Below are positions 32,858 through 45,880 of a stretch of 64,000 nucleotides of DNA, in pieces. Within the stretch, counting starts at the first letter, position 1, and each line of letters opens with the position of its first letter. The position numbers and the translations under genes were made by a program. Below the pieces are notes generated by a model that did no database searches, was not told the DNA's origin, and worked only from the letters and a program-made list of their open reading frames with translations. Origin of the DNA: Ceriagrion tenellum (taxonomy: Eukaryota; Arthropoda; Insecta; Odonata; Coenagrionidae). The stretch spans positions 114,004,085 to 114,068,084 of the forward strand of contig OY720640.1 of assembly GCA_963169105.1 (NCBI GenBank), written 5' to 3'.

Positions 32858-33890
32858 TTTTCTGATTCATGAATGCATGGAAATAATTCTCAAATATATC
32901 ACCTTAATGTTATGCTGGGTTATAACGGCATTCTTTTAGGAGGACACTGATGTATATACCTACATTACTTGACGGCATCCATGACATCAACTGTCGGAAT
33001 AAAACCGCAAACTTCATGGTTATTTGAGAGAGTTTTATGTGGGTGTTTCAAGCATTCCCCTGAAACCTATTCAAACGTAATTACGCCAATGCAGCAACTC
33101 ACACTGCAACAATTCCCCGTCTCGCACAAGAGGAAGATCTGCCTGCCCCAGAACACACCTTGAGATATCCCTTTCGTTCCTAAACGTAATATCACTACTG
33201 TTATATCCAAAAACCGCCTTTAATTGCCTCTCGTTGGGCGTCCATCAGATTAGCCCATGCTTAGAGAAAAGGAAACAAATAAGGACTTTTTATATAAGAG
33301 ATATGAAGACTAGTTTTTGTAAGAACGTACCATTAAATGGAATACGTGCTTCTTACAATGCATATTGTAAAGAGCTAAATATTGTCTGGTCAAAAGAAAA
33401 GGTTCGCAAGGATATACTTTCAATGTTATTAAAATTATAAAATAGTTCCTAAGAAAAAATTGTAAAATTTTATGCAATATTCAGCCAACCTTGACTGTTG
33501 TATTTTATTTAAGGATTTAACTTTGCATGGGTTTACCCTATTATTATGTTTATGACGTTGAGTGAACAATAAACTTATTCCAAAAATAAATAAATATTGC
33601 TTGATAAAGAGCGTCAGAGATAATTTTAGTTGATTTGAATGAGAGATAGAGTATTTTGAAGCTGGAATGGAAGATTTTCGACTCTTGTAGCCCTAGAAGT
33701 TGAATGCGGAAAACACAAAACGACCCCGTACGCTGGATTTTTGTAGGTAATTGTCACTTCCACAATTTTTTCACTGTTTCAATATTATTATTTTGTTTTG
33801 TAGTTTCTGGCGGTCTCCGGTACACTTTCTCCAATGTTTCGCTAGCACTTTAGCTGATTTCCGTCTAAATTTTACTGTCTCGATTCCTCT
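32858..33890. other. AT-rich spacer, nothing recognised
   Basis: No supported feature. Confidence 0.45.
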
Positions 33891-33899
33891 AGAGCACCG

Positions 33900-34160
33900 A
33901 GACTAACTTAGTACGAGTCGCTTAACCCAGCAATGATGTCCGTCTCTGTATGTGGAGTCAGTACGGACTGGGGTTGGGACCAAATGGCGGTAGAGGAGGG
34001 GCAAAGAGTGGAGTGTCCTTTTTTTTGAGAGCGTGGGTCTGCGGGTGGAGTCCGCTGACGTACAAGGGAGATGCGGGCTCGCCGCTCCCGCTTCGGCCAC
34101 GGACTTGCGGGTGCGGTGTCTCGTCGGGTGACAGAGAGGAACAGGCAGATGAGTGCAGAT
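33900..34160. other. GC/CpG-rich patch
   Basis: GC content jumps over about 250 bp, with two antisense frames of about 90-100 codons that are probably by-products of composition. It could be a promoter region or a GC-rich repeat; nothing in the sequence decides. Confidence 0.3.
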
Positions 34161-35689
34161 GGCTGGTTTCCGGTTCACGAATGGTATGGCATCAACGGGC
34201 ACATGTGAGGATTTGGTGACAGTGATGGCTCTCTCTGTACTTCAGACCAATGAAAATGAGACAGTAAGAAGCAGAAAATGGGATACAGGAGTTTATCGCG
34301 AGTCGACGAGTTACGATTTGACTAAATTTCAAGTAAATCACAGAAGTTAGAAGCAAACTAAATACCCCATGCTAATATGCTAAGATAGATCATATGCGTA
34401 AAATTATAGAGATACATTACAAAACGAAAAATGTTTAAAAAATTTCCAGACATATTCGATGCCGTCGCTGATGTAAATGGAACCGATTGATGATGTCTAT
34501 ATTATAAAAGCTTGTTATTTTTCAATGTTTTCACTTGTTACCAAATGGTATGTTGAGTGCATTATTTTAAATTACATACGTACACATGTATATTACACAC
34601 ATTACATAGGTATATTTCGTATATACTTATCACAACGTCCCTTTTTAGATAGGCGTGGTCAAAAGTACTTAACTCGCGACGTTAGGTTTAGAACACAGGC
34701 TTCATTTATATTTAATGTAATGCATCCTGTGCCTGGAATTTTTAAAATTATATTCCTTCCCAACTTGACTGAACTTAAAATTAAATCCCCCCAGATCGAG
34801 TAAAATCATATTTTAATGCCGAATTGCTTGTTAACCCACCTTAAACTTGCGTTACCAATCAGTACCTTTTTTTTAAAAGTTGATTTTCACGCAATGATAG
34901 TGAACTTTATAGCTGGGTCAGAACTGGTGTTTAGTCTCATACCATACATCCTTAAGATAGTTTTTGTGTACCACGTAAATGTAGATCCTTTCAAATTATT
35001 TTAGCCCCTTTTCCGATCTCTAACTGACATTTAAAGATGTCAAAATCTACCCACTACTACAAGCCAACTCCTAGGCGAGTGGCCGTGGGTGTTAGGGTGT
35101 CAACAAAGGAAAAGATAGAGTGGTCCATATTGAGAGAGATATGGGAATAAATTGTAATTTTAACAAGCGTAGAAATCTTTGGGTGTCTCGCTCTGTTATT
35201 GGTGACACCGTTAATGGCCAGGGGGAAGACGAAACATTTTTGACAATCGTTCACCATCTGTTACACGTTTTAGAACGTTAGGTATATTTTAGGGTGTTAT
35301 CTTGGGTTGGCTGATCTTCCTTGTTTGTGGGACGGGGGAATTGTTTTAGTGATAGGAGATTTGTCATCGACTGCCATGGTAACCTGGATTGGATCTTTGA
35401 GAAAAAAGGGTTGACGATAATGCGGGTCTAATTCTGTCTGATGGATAATAGAATATTCGGATGCGTGATAATTATTCGATACAATAGAGAATGGAATTTG
35501 GAGATTTAATAGAAAAAAACACCACATGGGACAAAATATTCCACGAACACATCCATTATTAAAATGACAGATTGAAAACAAAGTTGCATCAGACATTAGT
35601 TCAATAGTTTCTATAGCACTGGTAGCATGACTATAGTGTGTTGCATGCTGATGAAAGTAACTTGTTTGCTATAGTGTATATTTTTGATA
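34161..35689. other. AT-rich spacer, nothing recognised
   Basis: No supported feature. Confidence 0.45.
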
Positions 35690-35750
35690 AATCACTCTCT
35701 GCCAAACTCCCTTGGGGTGACTGGCAGGGTAAGATGTAGGTTATGAATGG
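35690..35750 (+). mobile_element. Jockey/CR1-like LINE, 3' terminal remnant
   Basis: CTCTGCCAAACTCCCTTGGG then GGCAGGGTAAGATGTAGG matches the last ~55 bp of the local LINE family. Confidence 0.45.
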
Positions 35751-36954
35751 AATTTTTAATAAGATGCACAAATTATATTTAGCTCTGTGGTTGCTACATA
35801 ACCAGCTAACTTTTTGCCTTTGTTTCCCACAATTCTGGCTGTTGTAAGCCCTTCAAATCTTTCAATTCAAGCTAAAATCAATCATCTGAAATGCCTAAAT
35901 ACTTCTCCAAGTTGCATTAGAAGAGTAACTTAAAAGCCTCAACAGGAGGTAGTTAGAGGCAATCACTCAACCAGTAATTAGATATTAATACGATGGTCAC
36001 AATTTTATTTTGATTCATTCCTTTAATCATCAAAAGACCTTCATTTTAATATTACACTATAAATTAGATGCTATATTTCTTTCTTTTTGCGTATGCGCTT
36101 CAAGTCAATGCAACCCCTTTCAAATAAATATTAAAATTTTGAATATAGATTTTCTTTGAGTCAAACAAAGAAGGTTCTTTGAGTGCAAAAAAAGTTCAGA
36201 GTCATATAATAAGGTGATAAAATAAGTCTAATTTCATATAAACAAAATTATTTATTTCAGAATTTTATCCGTATTAATAATTTTCTTCTCTTACAACGCG
36301 TTGATAAAATGACTTGTGTTTTTCAGAAATTCGGTCGAGGGAAAATTTGAATATCCTTTTTTCGCTACAGTGTGGAGCTGAGCTATTGGATGTAATTCCC
36401 GACACAACTAGCTCTTTGTAGGGCGAAATTTCAAATTAAACTAATGAGTATCAATGCTCTCATTGACCTGATGACTTGATCCTTTATAATCTACATTCTA
36501 AGAATGTAATCTGAAAGGGATTAACCGTTGCTAGTTGCTAGCTCTTGCTAGTGTTCAGATAACATGTTTTCTTTGCCGCTGGGACTTATTTAGTCCTCGA
36601 GGCGCAAATTACATCGTTGGAAAGGCCCTTTGTACGAGAGGCAGCAATACAGTCCAGTGGATACAAATTTACTGAGGAAATCATTGGCTTGTTTTCACGC
36701 CGTGCTGTAGATTTGGTGGAAAACATGAAGCAAAAGTGCGACCCCTAGGCCTAGAGCTATATGGTTGAGCTGACATAACATAAAGAGTTTCAAAGCAGAC
36801 AGAACCTCATTGTTTCATGCGATTGCATACGGGAAATTCTTGGGTACGTCTATTTAGAATTTTTAAGAGGAACTTTATTTACAAGGACGAAAATTTTGGT
36901 GGTGGGCAAAATAAACATTAATTTAAAATGTAAAATTTAGTTAGGAAAATCAAC
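35751..36954. other. AT-rich spacer, nothing recognised
   Basis: No supported feature. Confidence 0.45.
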
Positions 36955-37495
36955 TATTGACTAAGTAAAAGAGTTCTGTTACTTGAGAAGTCAAATAACA
37001 AATGAAAATACAAGCTTAACAGATGTTAAGAGAAGGATCACCGTGGGCAAACAAGGCTTCCAAAGGATGCGTAACTTCTTGGTAAACAACCACCTCTCAA
37101 TTGATACGAGGAAGAGATTTGTAAAGACGTTTGAATGGAGTATACTTACCTAATGGTTGTGAAACATGGACATTAAATAGGCAAGAAAAGGATGCTTCGA
37201 AACATAGGTGAAAAAAGAACGCTTCTCCAAGTAATTCACTCCAGGAAAATTAAACTTGTTGGCTACTTAGAAAGACACAACGAGTTCACCAAGAATATAA
37301 TTGAAGAAAAAGTGTTGGGGAAGAAAAGGAGAGGACAACCTGAATATCCTTACTTCACAGTGTGATGCCAATCATGAACTGCAACTCCTACGGGGAAATG
37401 AAAAACAAAACAGCCTTAGAAAGAGACAATTGGCTACAAAGACAGCGACAAGGCCTGATCTTTTGAAAGACGACGACAAGATCATATCATAAACG
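36955..37495 (+). pseudogene. RTE-like LINE reverse transcriptase, C-terminal half
   Basis: The + strand reads YLRSQITNENTSLTDVKRRI then TVGKQGFQRMRNFLVNNHLS, IDTRKRFVKTFEWSIL, and, one frame away, WLxNMDIK (for CETWTL). Further on, IGEKRTLLQVI, SRKIKLVGYLERHNEF and IIEEKVLGKKRRGQPEYPY follow. Order and motifs fit the RT thumb and connector of RTE-like elements. At least two frameshifts and a stop. No 5' RT palm is found upstream. Confidence 0.8.
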
Positions 37496-37499
37496 GAAC

Positions 37500-38166
37500 A
37501 TAATTTTAAGATATCCCATCAGATACAATTTATGAATTTCCTCCGGTGGCAGCATATATAAAAATATAACTGGAATCCTTCGACGTCGTATCGTTATCGA
37601 TACGACTAAATATTTGTTCAAAACGATTATTACACAACCACCGTTTCAAATAACAACTGATGCTACGTAATGATGACGTCAAGGAGTTTAAAACCTTTGT
37701 AAAATAAAGTTTGATTAGGTTAGTGCTTAGTTTGTCTTTGATAAAAACTATTTTTTTCTTAGGTATCCCTGAAGCTATTGTTCCTCTGTTTCGCTGCTAT
37801 TTCTTATTTAAAAGATAAAGTTGTTATATCTATGATTTTGTTTCTGATAAGATTAGTAGTATCGCAAAGTAGTGCCGCTAGTTTTTTAGACATATCACCA
37901 AATATAATACTTGGAAAATGAGTTTAGATAACAATCATATGTAACACAATGGTTAGGTAAGGCATCATTTGCGCTCCTAGCAAAGGTATATCCAGAGCAT
38001 CATGGTTTTCGGTCCGTCGTATTGGGCCTTTGGAATTACGTACTAAACTGATTTTCTTTTTGTAATATATCCTGTCCAAATCGTGATGATATTGATCGTC
38101 ATGATAATCCAATCCATGATCCAAATCGTCATGATAATGATGATAGTCATCAATAGCATATAAAAC
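37500..38166. other. AT-rich spacer
   Basis: Only a short GATGAT/ATCATC-rich stretch near 38085-38150. Confidence 0.4.
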
Positions 38167-38731
38167 TTAAGGTAGTTGGAGTAAAATATCGTTTTACCTA
38201 GAAATCAATGAATTTGGTCTCATTTTAAAGAAAAATATATTATCCTTTCATTGACACCAAAAATTCAACCCCTTACTACATTACTTTCCGAGATATTTGC
38301 CAGAAAATACCAGCCTTTTTATGTGGGAAATGGTATATGTATGCACTCCAGAGAGACCTTATATTATATTTGAGGCATTTCCTACGCTTAGATCTCGTCA
38401 AAAAATCAACAGTGTATCGTTTGTGTGTTTTTCAACTATTTTGAAAATTAATCATATTGTCACTGAAGTAAATTCTTCGGGATAATAATAAACCTTCCGT
38501 TTTGATTGTTTCGTTTAAAATGCACCGCGTGAAAAAAATGAGTCGAGTTAAAGGCTTATTTAGATATTTGCGTTTGATTACTTACAATGTCTCTCATGTA
38601 AAATTATATTATTGCACCATTAATAATACAGTATTTAATTCGTGTGTCTCACAAATGGTGAAATTAAAACGTAAATATCGAATATTGTCTCTATTATGAT
38701 TAGGGAACTATCTCGCTCGCTCTACCTTTAA
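38167..38731 (+). mobile_element. TTAAGGTAG-family element, copy D (full length)
   Basis: It begins TTAAGGTAGTTGGAG at 38167 and ends CGCTCTACCTTTAA at 38731. All family landmarks are present in order: AATCAATGAATTTGGTCTCA, CACTCCAGAGAGACC, CACTGAAGTAAATTC and GAATATTGTCTCTATTATGA. No coding capacity. Confidence 0.8.
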
Positions 38732-39703
38732 GTTATCTGTAAATAATTTTAGAAGAACAATTTTGGCCGCTATGCCGAGGACGACTTGCCACCATGTTGA
38801 CTTCGGTTTTGGCATAAAGAAGCAGTAAACGCTATCGTTTTAATTGTGCTACACACCACAATTCTGTACATTTTGCTTGAATATCAGAGGATTAACCATT
38901 TATTACTTGTGAGCTTGTGTTCAATCCCATAGAATCAGAAACGGTAAAACTTTAGAATTCCCTCAGCATTTATTTAATCATTCTGTACCAGTTACAAGTT
39001 GTAAGTTACTTCTGTCTTTACTTCGTGCAATCTATTCACGTAGAGTAATTTATCACTTTATTTTTACAACATTTTTCACTGACAGTAATTTCGATATAAA
39101 ACGTCACTCTCGGGGTCTTGGAAATAGCCTTGATCATTTTCATGATCAAATTCATAAAATTTATATTCCTTTCTATAGATTTAATGATATTGTACGTTAA
39201 ATTACACCAGAAATAAAAAAAACTGAAATCAACAAATGGATAAATCCCTTCAGCAAAAGAATTAGTCAATCCTCAAAAGCATTTTATTTACTTTTCAATC
39301 ATTACCTAAGCGACTTTTAAATTATTTGTTCTTTTGGCACGTGAAGGTCCTGTCAGATGCGTTGTGACCGTTTAGGTAGATGGAGAGGACGCTTACTATG
39401 GTGATCAAGTCTAGAAGCTGTAACGTGGGCGTTGCCTGTTCGCCATCTTTGTTAAGATTTTCCTTTAGCGTTTAAAGGCTATGGTACTAATATTACCATT
39501 TTATGATGTTTTCCCTCGAAACATTTCTTGAAATCAGCATTAACATACTTAATTAATTTTCATTCTCCACACAAGTATTGTTTATCTATTTAAATTCATA
39601 GTCACCCACTTTCCTAATTATAAAGTAGAGAAAAATCGAGAAGAACCCAAAACAATGAAAGAACCAATGTATGTTTCATGACTTACTTGCCTTAATTTTC
39701 AAG
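38732..39703. other. AT-rich spacer, nothing recognised
   Basis: No supported feature. Confidence 0.45.
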
Positions 39704-39717
39704 CAGATAGTGGATAT

Positions 39718-39942
39718 GTTCCATAGTTTGAGGCTCAAATATGTAGAAGTTGAATTTCACAAATGAAAAAGTAACTTGGGTTGCTTCCACACATTTATTT
39801 TCCTGGTACAACATGTTTCGACACAGCGGTGTCATCATCAGGTATCTACCGCACAGTACCTGATGATGACACCGTTGTGTCTAAACATGTTGTACCACAA
39901 AAATAAATCTGTGGAAGGAAACAAAGTTAGTTTATCATTTGA
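39718..39942 (+). mobile_element. Palindromic element with hammerhead-like core, family e
   Basis: CAGATAGTGGATAT at 39704-39717 and CAGGTAGTGGATAT at 39943-39956 form a 14-bp target duplication with one mismatch. A left tail precedes inverted arms sharing CTTCCACACATTTATTTT-like ends and GGTACAACATGTTTCGACAC. In the left arm, on the minus strand, CTGATGA (39835-39841), a GACAC/GTGTC hairpin and GAAAC (39815-39819) are intact. In the right arm GAAAC has become TAAAC, but four base pairs GUAC/GUAC can form helix I there, the best helix I in the set. The cleavage triplet would be GUU. Confidence 0.75.
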
Positions 39943-39956
39943 CAGGTAGTGGATAT

Positions 39957-41798
39957 TCTTGAATGAAATCTGATATCACGTCCATTCCGTCGTGCTATCC
40001 AAGAGAAAGTAATGAAAAACAGGGATAAACAGTATGGCTGTTATTTCGTTTATCGGCCTATAATTATATTACATAAATCCCCCTCAATGGCGGTGAAGTA
40101 TCGTAAAAAGAATAGAAAGGACATAATACTTCTCAGTGACCTCACCAAATGTGGTGACTATCGTATTTTAGAATGTTTCAAAAGTTTTTTCTGGAAAACG
40201 AAACTCTAAATTCCACGCTTAACTAAGAAATTACAAGTTGAATTTCGATGCCCAACCATAAGTTACAGCATGTTAATCAATGATTTGAAACTCGGTCACA
40301 GGAGCATTATTCTTATGGGTAAATTGAATTAAAAATTGTCGGCTTTATAAATTTGGAGGTCAAAAAAAATGGAGATCCTGTTGTCTGACCTGATATCCAT
40401 AGGACGTCATAGGTTTGCTCTAAATGAATGTAGGAAAATCATTACCTGTTTTTCAGTCATTCTTTTTGTTCCGCTCCTCTTCCCAAAACTCACTCGGATC
40501 AAATGGATTCGGGAAGAACACGAAATGAAAGGGATGTGGAGGGGAGTGGGGACTGGCAGTGCCTTTGATGGGAGTGTGTAGATAGAAAAAAGCGTGCTCG
40601 AAAATGTGGCCCTGAGGGACGCGTCGACGTCCGTTATTAGTCCCCGCAGCCCCCTCAGCCATGGAGTTCTCCCAAACGAAGTGGGATGTATCCATGAAAG
40701 GAGGGAAATAAAAAGCTTTTTTTCCTTTGGAATCGGAAGATGAGAAGAGAGAAATTAGCATGCTGTGGCTTTGTTTGTCCTCCCGATTTAAGTGCGTGGC
40801 TATTTCAATGGGATTGTCGTCCTTCCGCTTCACTCGTGATTGAAAGGGGCGGTAACTGTTGGACTATTCGGGGTTTGAGGGATGTATGGCTTAACTATCT
40901 CCCGATGGATGGTGAACTTACTTTTGACAAACTATTGATGTCAATACCAGAGCGTGATTAATGCCAATGAAATGCCTTAATATGTTTCTGCGGATGGTAA
41001 ACCATTTGATCTCCGACGGTATAGGCTGCTGACCATAGGATTGCCACCGATGCATAGATAGGGTGAGGTATCGCAGCATTTAACAGTTGAACAATTCCCC
41101 CCCCGTGAAAATATGATTGTCTAACAACAATAAATTAGGATCTTTTCAGTTTTATTGGAACTCCATCACAAGCATTTATTAACGAGATGAAACTTTTACA
41201 AAAAACAGTTGAGAACACACTCCACCATCTCAATAATGGTGAGTGTGTTTACAAATGTCTCTTATTTTCAGTACTTTAAAATTCCAGCTGGAGGCTGTAA
41301 CATCTCCTGGTCATTCGCCATTAATTTTAATTGATGCATGACATTTTTCATTTTTCAGCTCTATATCATAAAAAATGTACGCTGGCTGGAAGTTGAGCAA
41401 ATCTCTCACCTTCGAATTTCTTCCAAAATCACAATAGCCATGCCAAAACCTAACCTATTTGCTTTACGTTACGCGTTCGAATGTAACTCATCAAAGGAAT
41501 ATTTTAAGCTTCTATTGTTTCATAAGCTTCATGCATTAATAGTCATTTATACCGGTGTTATACAAAAATGGCCAAGCGTTGTTCTCAAGAGTACTTTTCC
41601 AATTTATGTTGGAAAAAAGTTGATTCATTAGTCGATGGCCCCAAAGATTTAACAGGCAAAACAGTCCAAGATCTTTCTCTCGGTCCCAATGCTGCTCAAG
41701 CCACCGGGAGTTCAATCTGTGGTCGAGTGCGACAAATTTTTCAGTAATCTGTGAAGTGAAAAGTTCCACTCTCGAAAACATTCATTATGATGGGAGAC
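39957..41798. other. Spacer, nothing recognised
   Basis: Frames of 70-126 codons between 40370 and 40960 overlap on both strands and show no domain; I leave them uncalled. Confidence 0.4.
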
Positions 41799-41808
41799 AC
41801 ATATTTAT

Positions 41809-42058
41809 GTATGTTAATTTCGCTGTTTTCAGGAATTCTCGTCGCGTGTTTAGTTTTTCTGACTACAGTTTTTCTCCTCTTCCCGGGGGCGTCTTCAGGT
41901 CCGTTGGACATTTTGTAATAATTACAAAATGTCCAACGGTCCTGAAGACGCCCCCTGGAGGAGGGGAGAAACTGTAGTCAGAAAATGTAAACACGCGACG
42001 AGTATTCCTAAAAACAGCAATATTAACAAGTATATGAGTCGTGGAAGCCTTCAAAGAA
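41809..42058 (-). mobile_element. Palindromic element with hammerhead-like core, family f
   Basis: ACATATTTAT at 41799-41808 and 42059-42068 is a 10-bp target duplication. Arms of about 95 bp meet at TTTTGTAATAATTACAAAA (about 41913-41931). In the right arm CTGAAGA (41942-41948) is followed by a long C/G-rich helix II, GAAAC (41968-41972), TGTA and GTC (41977-41979). The left arm carries a worn second core on the minus strand. The one-sided tail is at the right; read on the minus strand it begins TTCTTTGAAGGCTTCCACG. Confidence 0.75.
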
Positions 42059-42136
42059 ACATATTTATATAATTTCGGTCGGGGAGCGATGTCACCAACC
42101 CTAATTGCATGGGGTCTGATAAACCCCACTCAGAAA

Positions 42137-42354
42137 CGGATATTAAAATAACTAAATGTAAAAAGTAATGGTCCAATAAATAGGTTTATTCCTTACGGCC
42201 TGGGTTTCGTCGCATAATAACATCTGTGATGAAACACGGGTCGTAAGGAATAAATCTATTTAGTGGACCATTACTTTTGCATTACATTATTTTAATTTCC
42301 AATATGGAGAGGTTCCACACAGTCAAGTCTGAATTTATTAGTTACATTTTGGAA
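42137..42354 (-). mobile_element. Palindromic element, family b copy 2 (degenerate core)
   Basis: CCCACTCAGAAA at 42125-42136 and 42355-42366 is a 12-bp target duplication. Arms share AGTAATGGTCCA and TTTATTCCTTACG strings. The tail, read on the minus strand, is AATAAATTCAGACTTGACTG then TGTGGAACC, homologous to the tail of family b copy 1. The core strings are worn (GATGAAACACGGGTC on the right). It lies about 80 bp from the family f element. Confidence 0.75.
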
Positions 42355-42366
42355 CCCACTCAGAAA

Positions 42367-43356
42367 TTAACATTTTCACGCCAAAAGTTTTTTCCTTTCA
42401 GTTAACATGCTGTTTTACCCGTAGAAAACCTTTACTGGAAGCTTAACAATCCCGCAGTTTAGGGGAGGGCTTTGCGACTTATGAAATTAGTAACATTCAT
42501 GATGCTTGCACCTTCCATGGTAATTACCCATAGCGCTTCCTTATTTAGTTACTGAAAACTTGATCGAAACACCAAAGAACAATGCAATGTACTGCACGCT
42601 GTACATTAAGAGGTCAGTTCTTACTGTTTAGAGGGTTATATTTCTCTGGAACATAGGATTAGGTGGCAATCTACAACATGGTCAAACAGGATTCAATCTC
42701 TTTTCAGATAATCAGTTCAGCATGCATTGAAATTCCGTCGATATCTGGATTTCTCGTATTCCATAGAGAAGAAAAGTGCGAGAAAAGTAATGGAATATAT
42801 ACATACGAAATTGAATGCATTGAACTATTTCGAGATATAAGAAAAAGAAATATTTCTTATAAATATACAAAAATGAGCCAACAATAATTTCTAGAAACAT
42901 AGTGTCCTCCTATATTACAAAAACCAATGTAGATATGACCATTTGCAGTAGGTAGTCATATTTATGAAGGATCTAGCGGTAAACTGAATGGGAACATCGA
43001 AACATGACGACAGATTTGCGTAAAAGAGATTATATCGTAGCCGAAATCGACTCACGTAATGCTTTTATGGGCCTCTTAGTCCTTTCTTCATCTCCTCGCT
43101 TGCAGTAGACACTATTTTGAATGACAACACCGAGTGAAATAAGAGTCACTTCAACCTAATAAGACCGTTATGTTGTTCTCGGATCTGATCGTCTTTGCCT
43201 GATTTTGTATTTGCCTAAATGAACATCATGAAAGTTCAGAACGTTAATTTTTCAAATATTTTTATCATGATATTACTTTTCGATAACTATGGTAGTGTAA
43301 TTTGGACTTTTTAATATGTTAATTGAAGTTCTCTTTCATTTATATTCGGCTTGGAA
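42367..43356. other. AT-rich spacer, nothing recognised
   Basis: No supported feature. Confidence 0.45.
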
Positions 43357-43364
43357 GGATATGT

Positions 43365-43477
43365 GATTCCGTAGTGTCGGGCGAAACATGATGGAACTCC
43401 TTCATGATGGTTCAAAAGGAAAAGCAATGGCAGGTTCCACAAGGCGACCGGTTTCGATAAAGGTATCAACATCAGGC
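43365..43477 (-). mobile_element. Possible single-arm hammerhead-like element
   Basis: On the minus strand, CTGATGT, a GATA/TATC hairpin, GAAAC and CGGTC appear in the right order (about 43436-43476), one base off CUGANGA. GGATATGT at 43357-43364 and 43478-43485 could be an 8-bp target duplication. It has no inverted arm, so it may be the monomeric form, or chance. Confidence 0.4.
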
Positions 43478-43485
43478 GGATATGT

Positions 43486-45364
43486 TTTATTAGATAAATT
43501 TGGAATTTATAATCACAAATGAAACTGCCGAGTAATGACAGAATATTAACTAAACGTTTTCTGAAAGTAATATTTCTAAAGATTTTATTGCTCTTAAAAT
43601 ACTAAATAATAAAGAGGAGAAATAAAAATTTGATATAGTTCGAGGTTGCCGACCCGTTTTTTTAATTGAAACTGCACACATCTCAGAAAAAAGTTCTATT
43701 TCCGATTAAATATTTTCAGAATTTTTCATCAGCGTATCCAATTCGTACTGATAATCGATTCGAATGATAATAGTGTTAATTTTCAGAGTATCGGAGGACA
43801 AATTTTCGTGAAAGCCACGGGAAAAACGTGTTTCGAACTCTGAAATGAATCCATCGTCTTAATATCCCTATTTTTTCGTTATTTTGCTCCAAAAACAACT
43901 GAAAAATATCTATAATGTTTGGAAGTCCAGTGTGATTGTAAATAAAAGAATGGTAGTTCTACAAAATCTAGGCATTTATCTCCTGAGAAGTGTAGACAGT
44001 GCGAGTGTATCTATTTCCTTTGTGGGGAAATATCTCCTATCTCGGACCCTTGTGGGGCACTTCCTCTGCGGAGCTTCAAATTCAAACTAGGTCTCCATCT
44101 TATGCCTTATTCATGAGAGCATTGAGACTCGTGCTTGTGGAAGTTCTGCCAATTCGAAGGCAGATGTAGAGAAGCCTTTTTAAACTCATTCTGAGATTGC
44201 ATACAGACGACCCTCTCAGGTGATTCCTGAATTTATGGTTTATCTAGGGTCCAATTATTCCTATTCTCACCAAAGCAAAATATTTTTGAAAACACTGTTC
44301 CGTACGTTCTCTGCATCTTGGGAAATTTATTTGTAATAGCATTGCTTTTATAAACTCTATTTTGAAAAAAAAAACGGGTTTAATGGTTCACATGAACAAA
44401 TTCTCAGACTAAAAAAATCACTTTCAAAGAATTGAGTTGATGAGGTGGGGTCTGGGATGTGAGCCGTAAAGAACTGACTAACAAAAAACTATACCATACA
44501 AATATGATATATTAAATAAATGAGGAATAGGCGGATGGAGTATCTAATCAGAGGAACACTTAGGAATTGAATCGGAACGATGAGCCAGAATTTGGGATGT
44601 TAGGACAAGGACTGTATACAATTCGACCAACCAGCTGGTTAGTAAAAAATATTGATTCCAAGATACTCATTAAATATTTTAGAATTTACAATTCTGTTTC
44701 ATCAAGTAGTCAAATTGAAATTTTGCTTCACTAAATGTTGTAAGGCATTATATGTCGCGATCCTAGGTTATAGGTAACATGGACGTAGAATGTGAAATAA
44801 TAAATAATTTAGTCGTACAATTGGAGCAGAATACACTGCACGATCTTCCTAATTATGGACCAAGAATGGTGCTTATCATCGATAGTGAGCTATTGCAGTT
44901 GATTACAGTTATTAAATAGATCCTATTGATTAAATATCACATTATTTATGTGTCTGTATGGTAGGTAAGTGATATCTCATAGCCATTTTCCGTGGAGACT
45001 CTAGACAATAAACCATTGGACGAATTATTTAAGTCTTTTTTATTCATTAATTAAATGTAGATTATTTTAACTCTAAATGCTTCGCTACCGAGGCTCTTGC
45101 TTTCGTTTCTTACCTTCATTTTTCCAGAAGTTTTTTTTTTTAATACTGCTGCCACCTCACGCTAAAAAATTAAACTAAATATTTGGATGACTGGCTTTTA
45201 GTATTCTGAAATAAGCCATAACTCCTGGTTTTATTGGCCCAAACGGAGATGAAACCAATTGATAATCAATAAAAAAAAAACTTCTTTGTGTATACGCTTA
45301 AAAAACTCATGGCGCCTGTGAATACAGGCAAAACGTTAGCCAAGGGCATGGAATTTTGTTTAGT
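43486..45364. other. AT-rich spacer, nothing recognised
   Basis: No supported feature. Confidence 0.45.
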
Positions 45365-45377
45365 TATCATTGCCTCG

Positions 45378-45867
45378 AATAAATAATACAGGTTCTTTGT
45401 TAACTTTGTGGTATTCCATTTTATCTTTCAGATGATTTAATGGTAACATTTACAGAACCACAACTTAAAAAACACACACGACCCGGGTTTCAACGCTTGA
45501 GCGTCATCTTCAGGTGCTTTTACGGGTTTTCAAAGTCTTATATATATGCTTGGTAGGAGGGGGGGGTGAATTATTAGGGTGGTGTGGATGCGGGTTGGTC
45601 AGGAACCGTGATTGGCGAGGAGTTTAGCGGGGGAGGGGGGGAGGGAAATTCGGGAGGCGGCTGTGAGGATGGGAGATGAGGACGGGGTACAAATACTCAT
45701 TTAAAATCTTCGAGTCAGGGTCATGCAATGTCTTTAAAATTTCGAGCTGCTCAAGTGAGTCAAGCACACGTCTGTGCTCAAGCGTTGAAACCCGGGTCGT
45801 GTGTGTTTTTAAGTCGTGGTTTTGTAAATGTTACCTTTAAAATTTAATGATTAAATCATCTGAAAGA
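45378..45867 (+). mobile_element. Palindromic element with hammerhead-like core and G-rich interior, family g
   Basis: TATCATTGCCTCG at 45365-45377 and 45868-45880 is an exact 13-bp target duplication. The left tail ends in AACTTTGTGGTATTCC, as in family c. Arms share CAGATGATTTAAT, GGTAACATTTACA and ACACACACGACCCGGGTTTC. On the minus strand of the left arm: CTGAAGA (45507-45513), a GACGC/GCGTT hairpin, GAAAC (45487-45491) and GTC (45480-45482). About 250 bp of G-run-rich DNA separates the arms. The right arm retains GAAAC and GTC but has lost CUGANGA. Confidence 0.75.
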
Positions 45868-45880
45868 TATCATTGCCTCG

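Noticed and set aside
40370..40961. Overlapping frames of 70-126 codons as a possible gene
   Set aside because: They occur on both strands over the same DNA, with no start context, splice pattern or conserved motif to prefer one.
45540..45690. G-run-rich stretch as a regulatory G-quadruplex region
   Set aside because: It is interior cargo of a palindromic element; folding is possible but there is no evidence of function.
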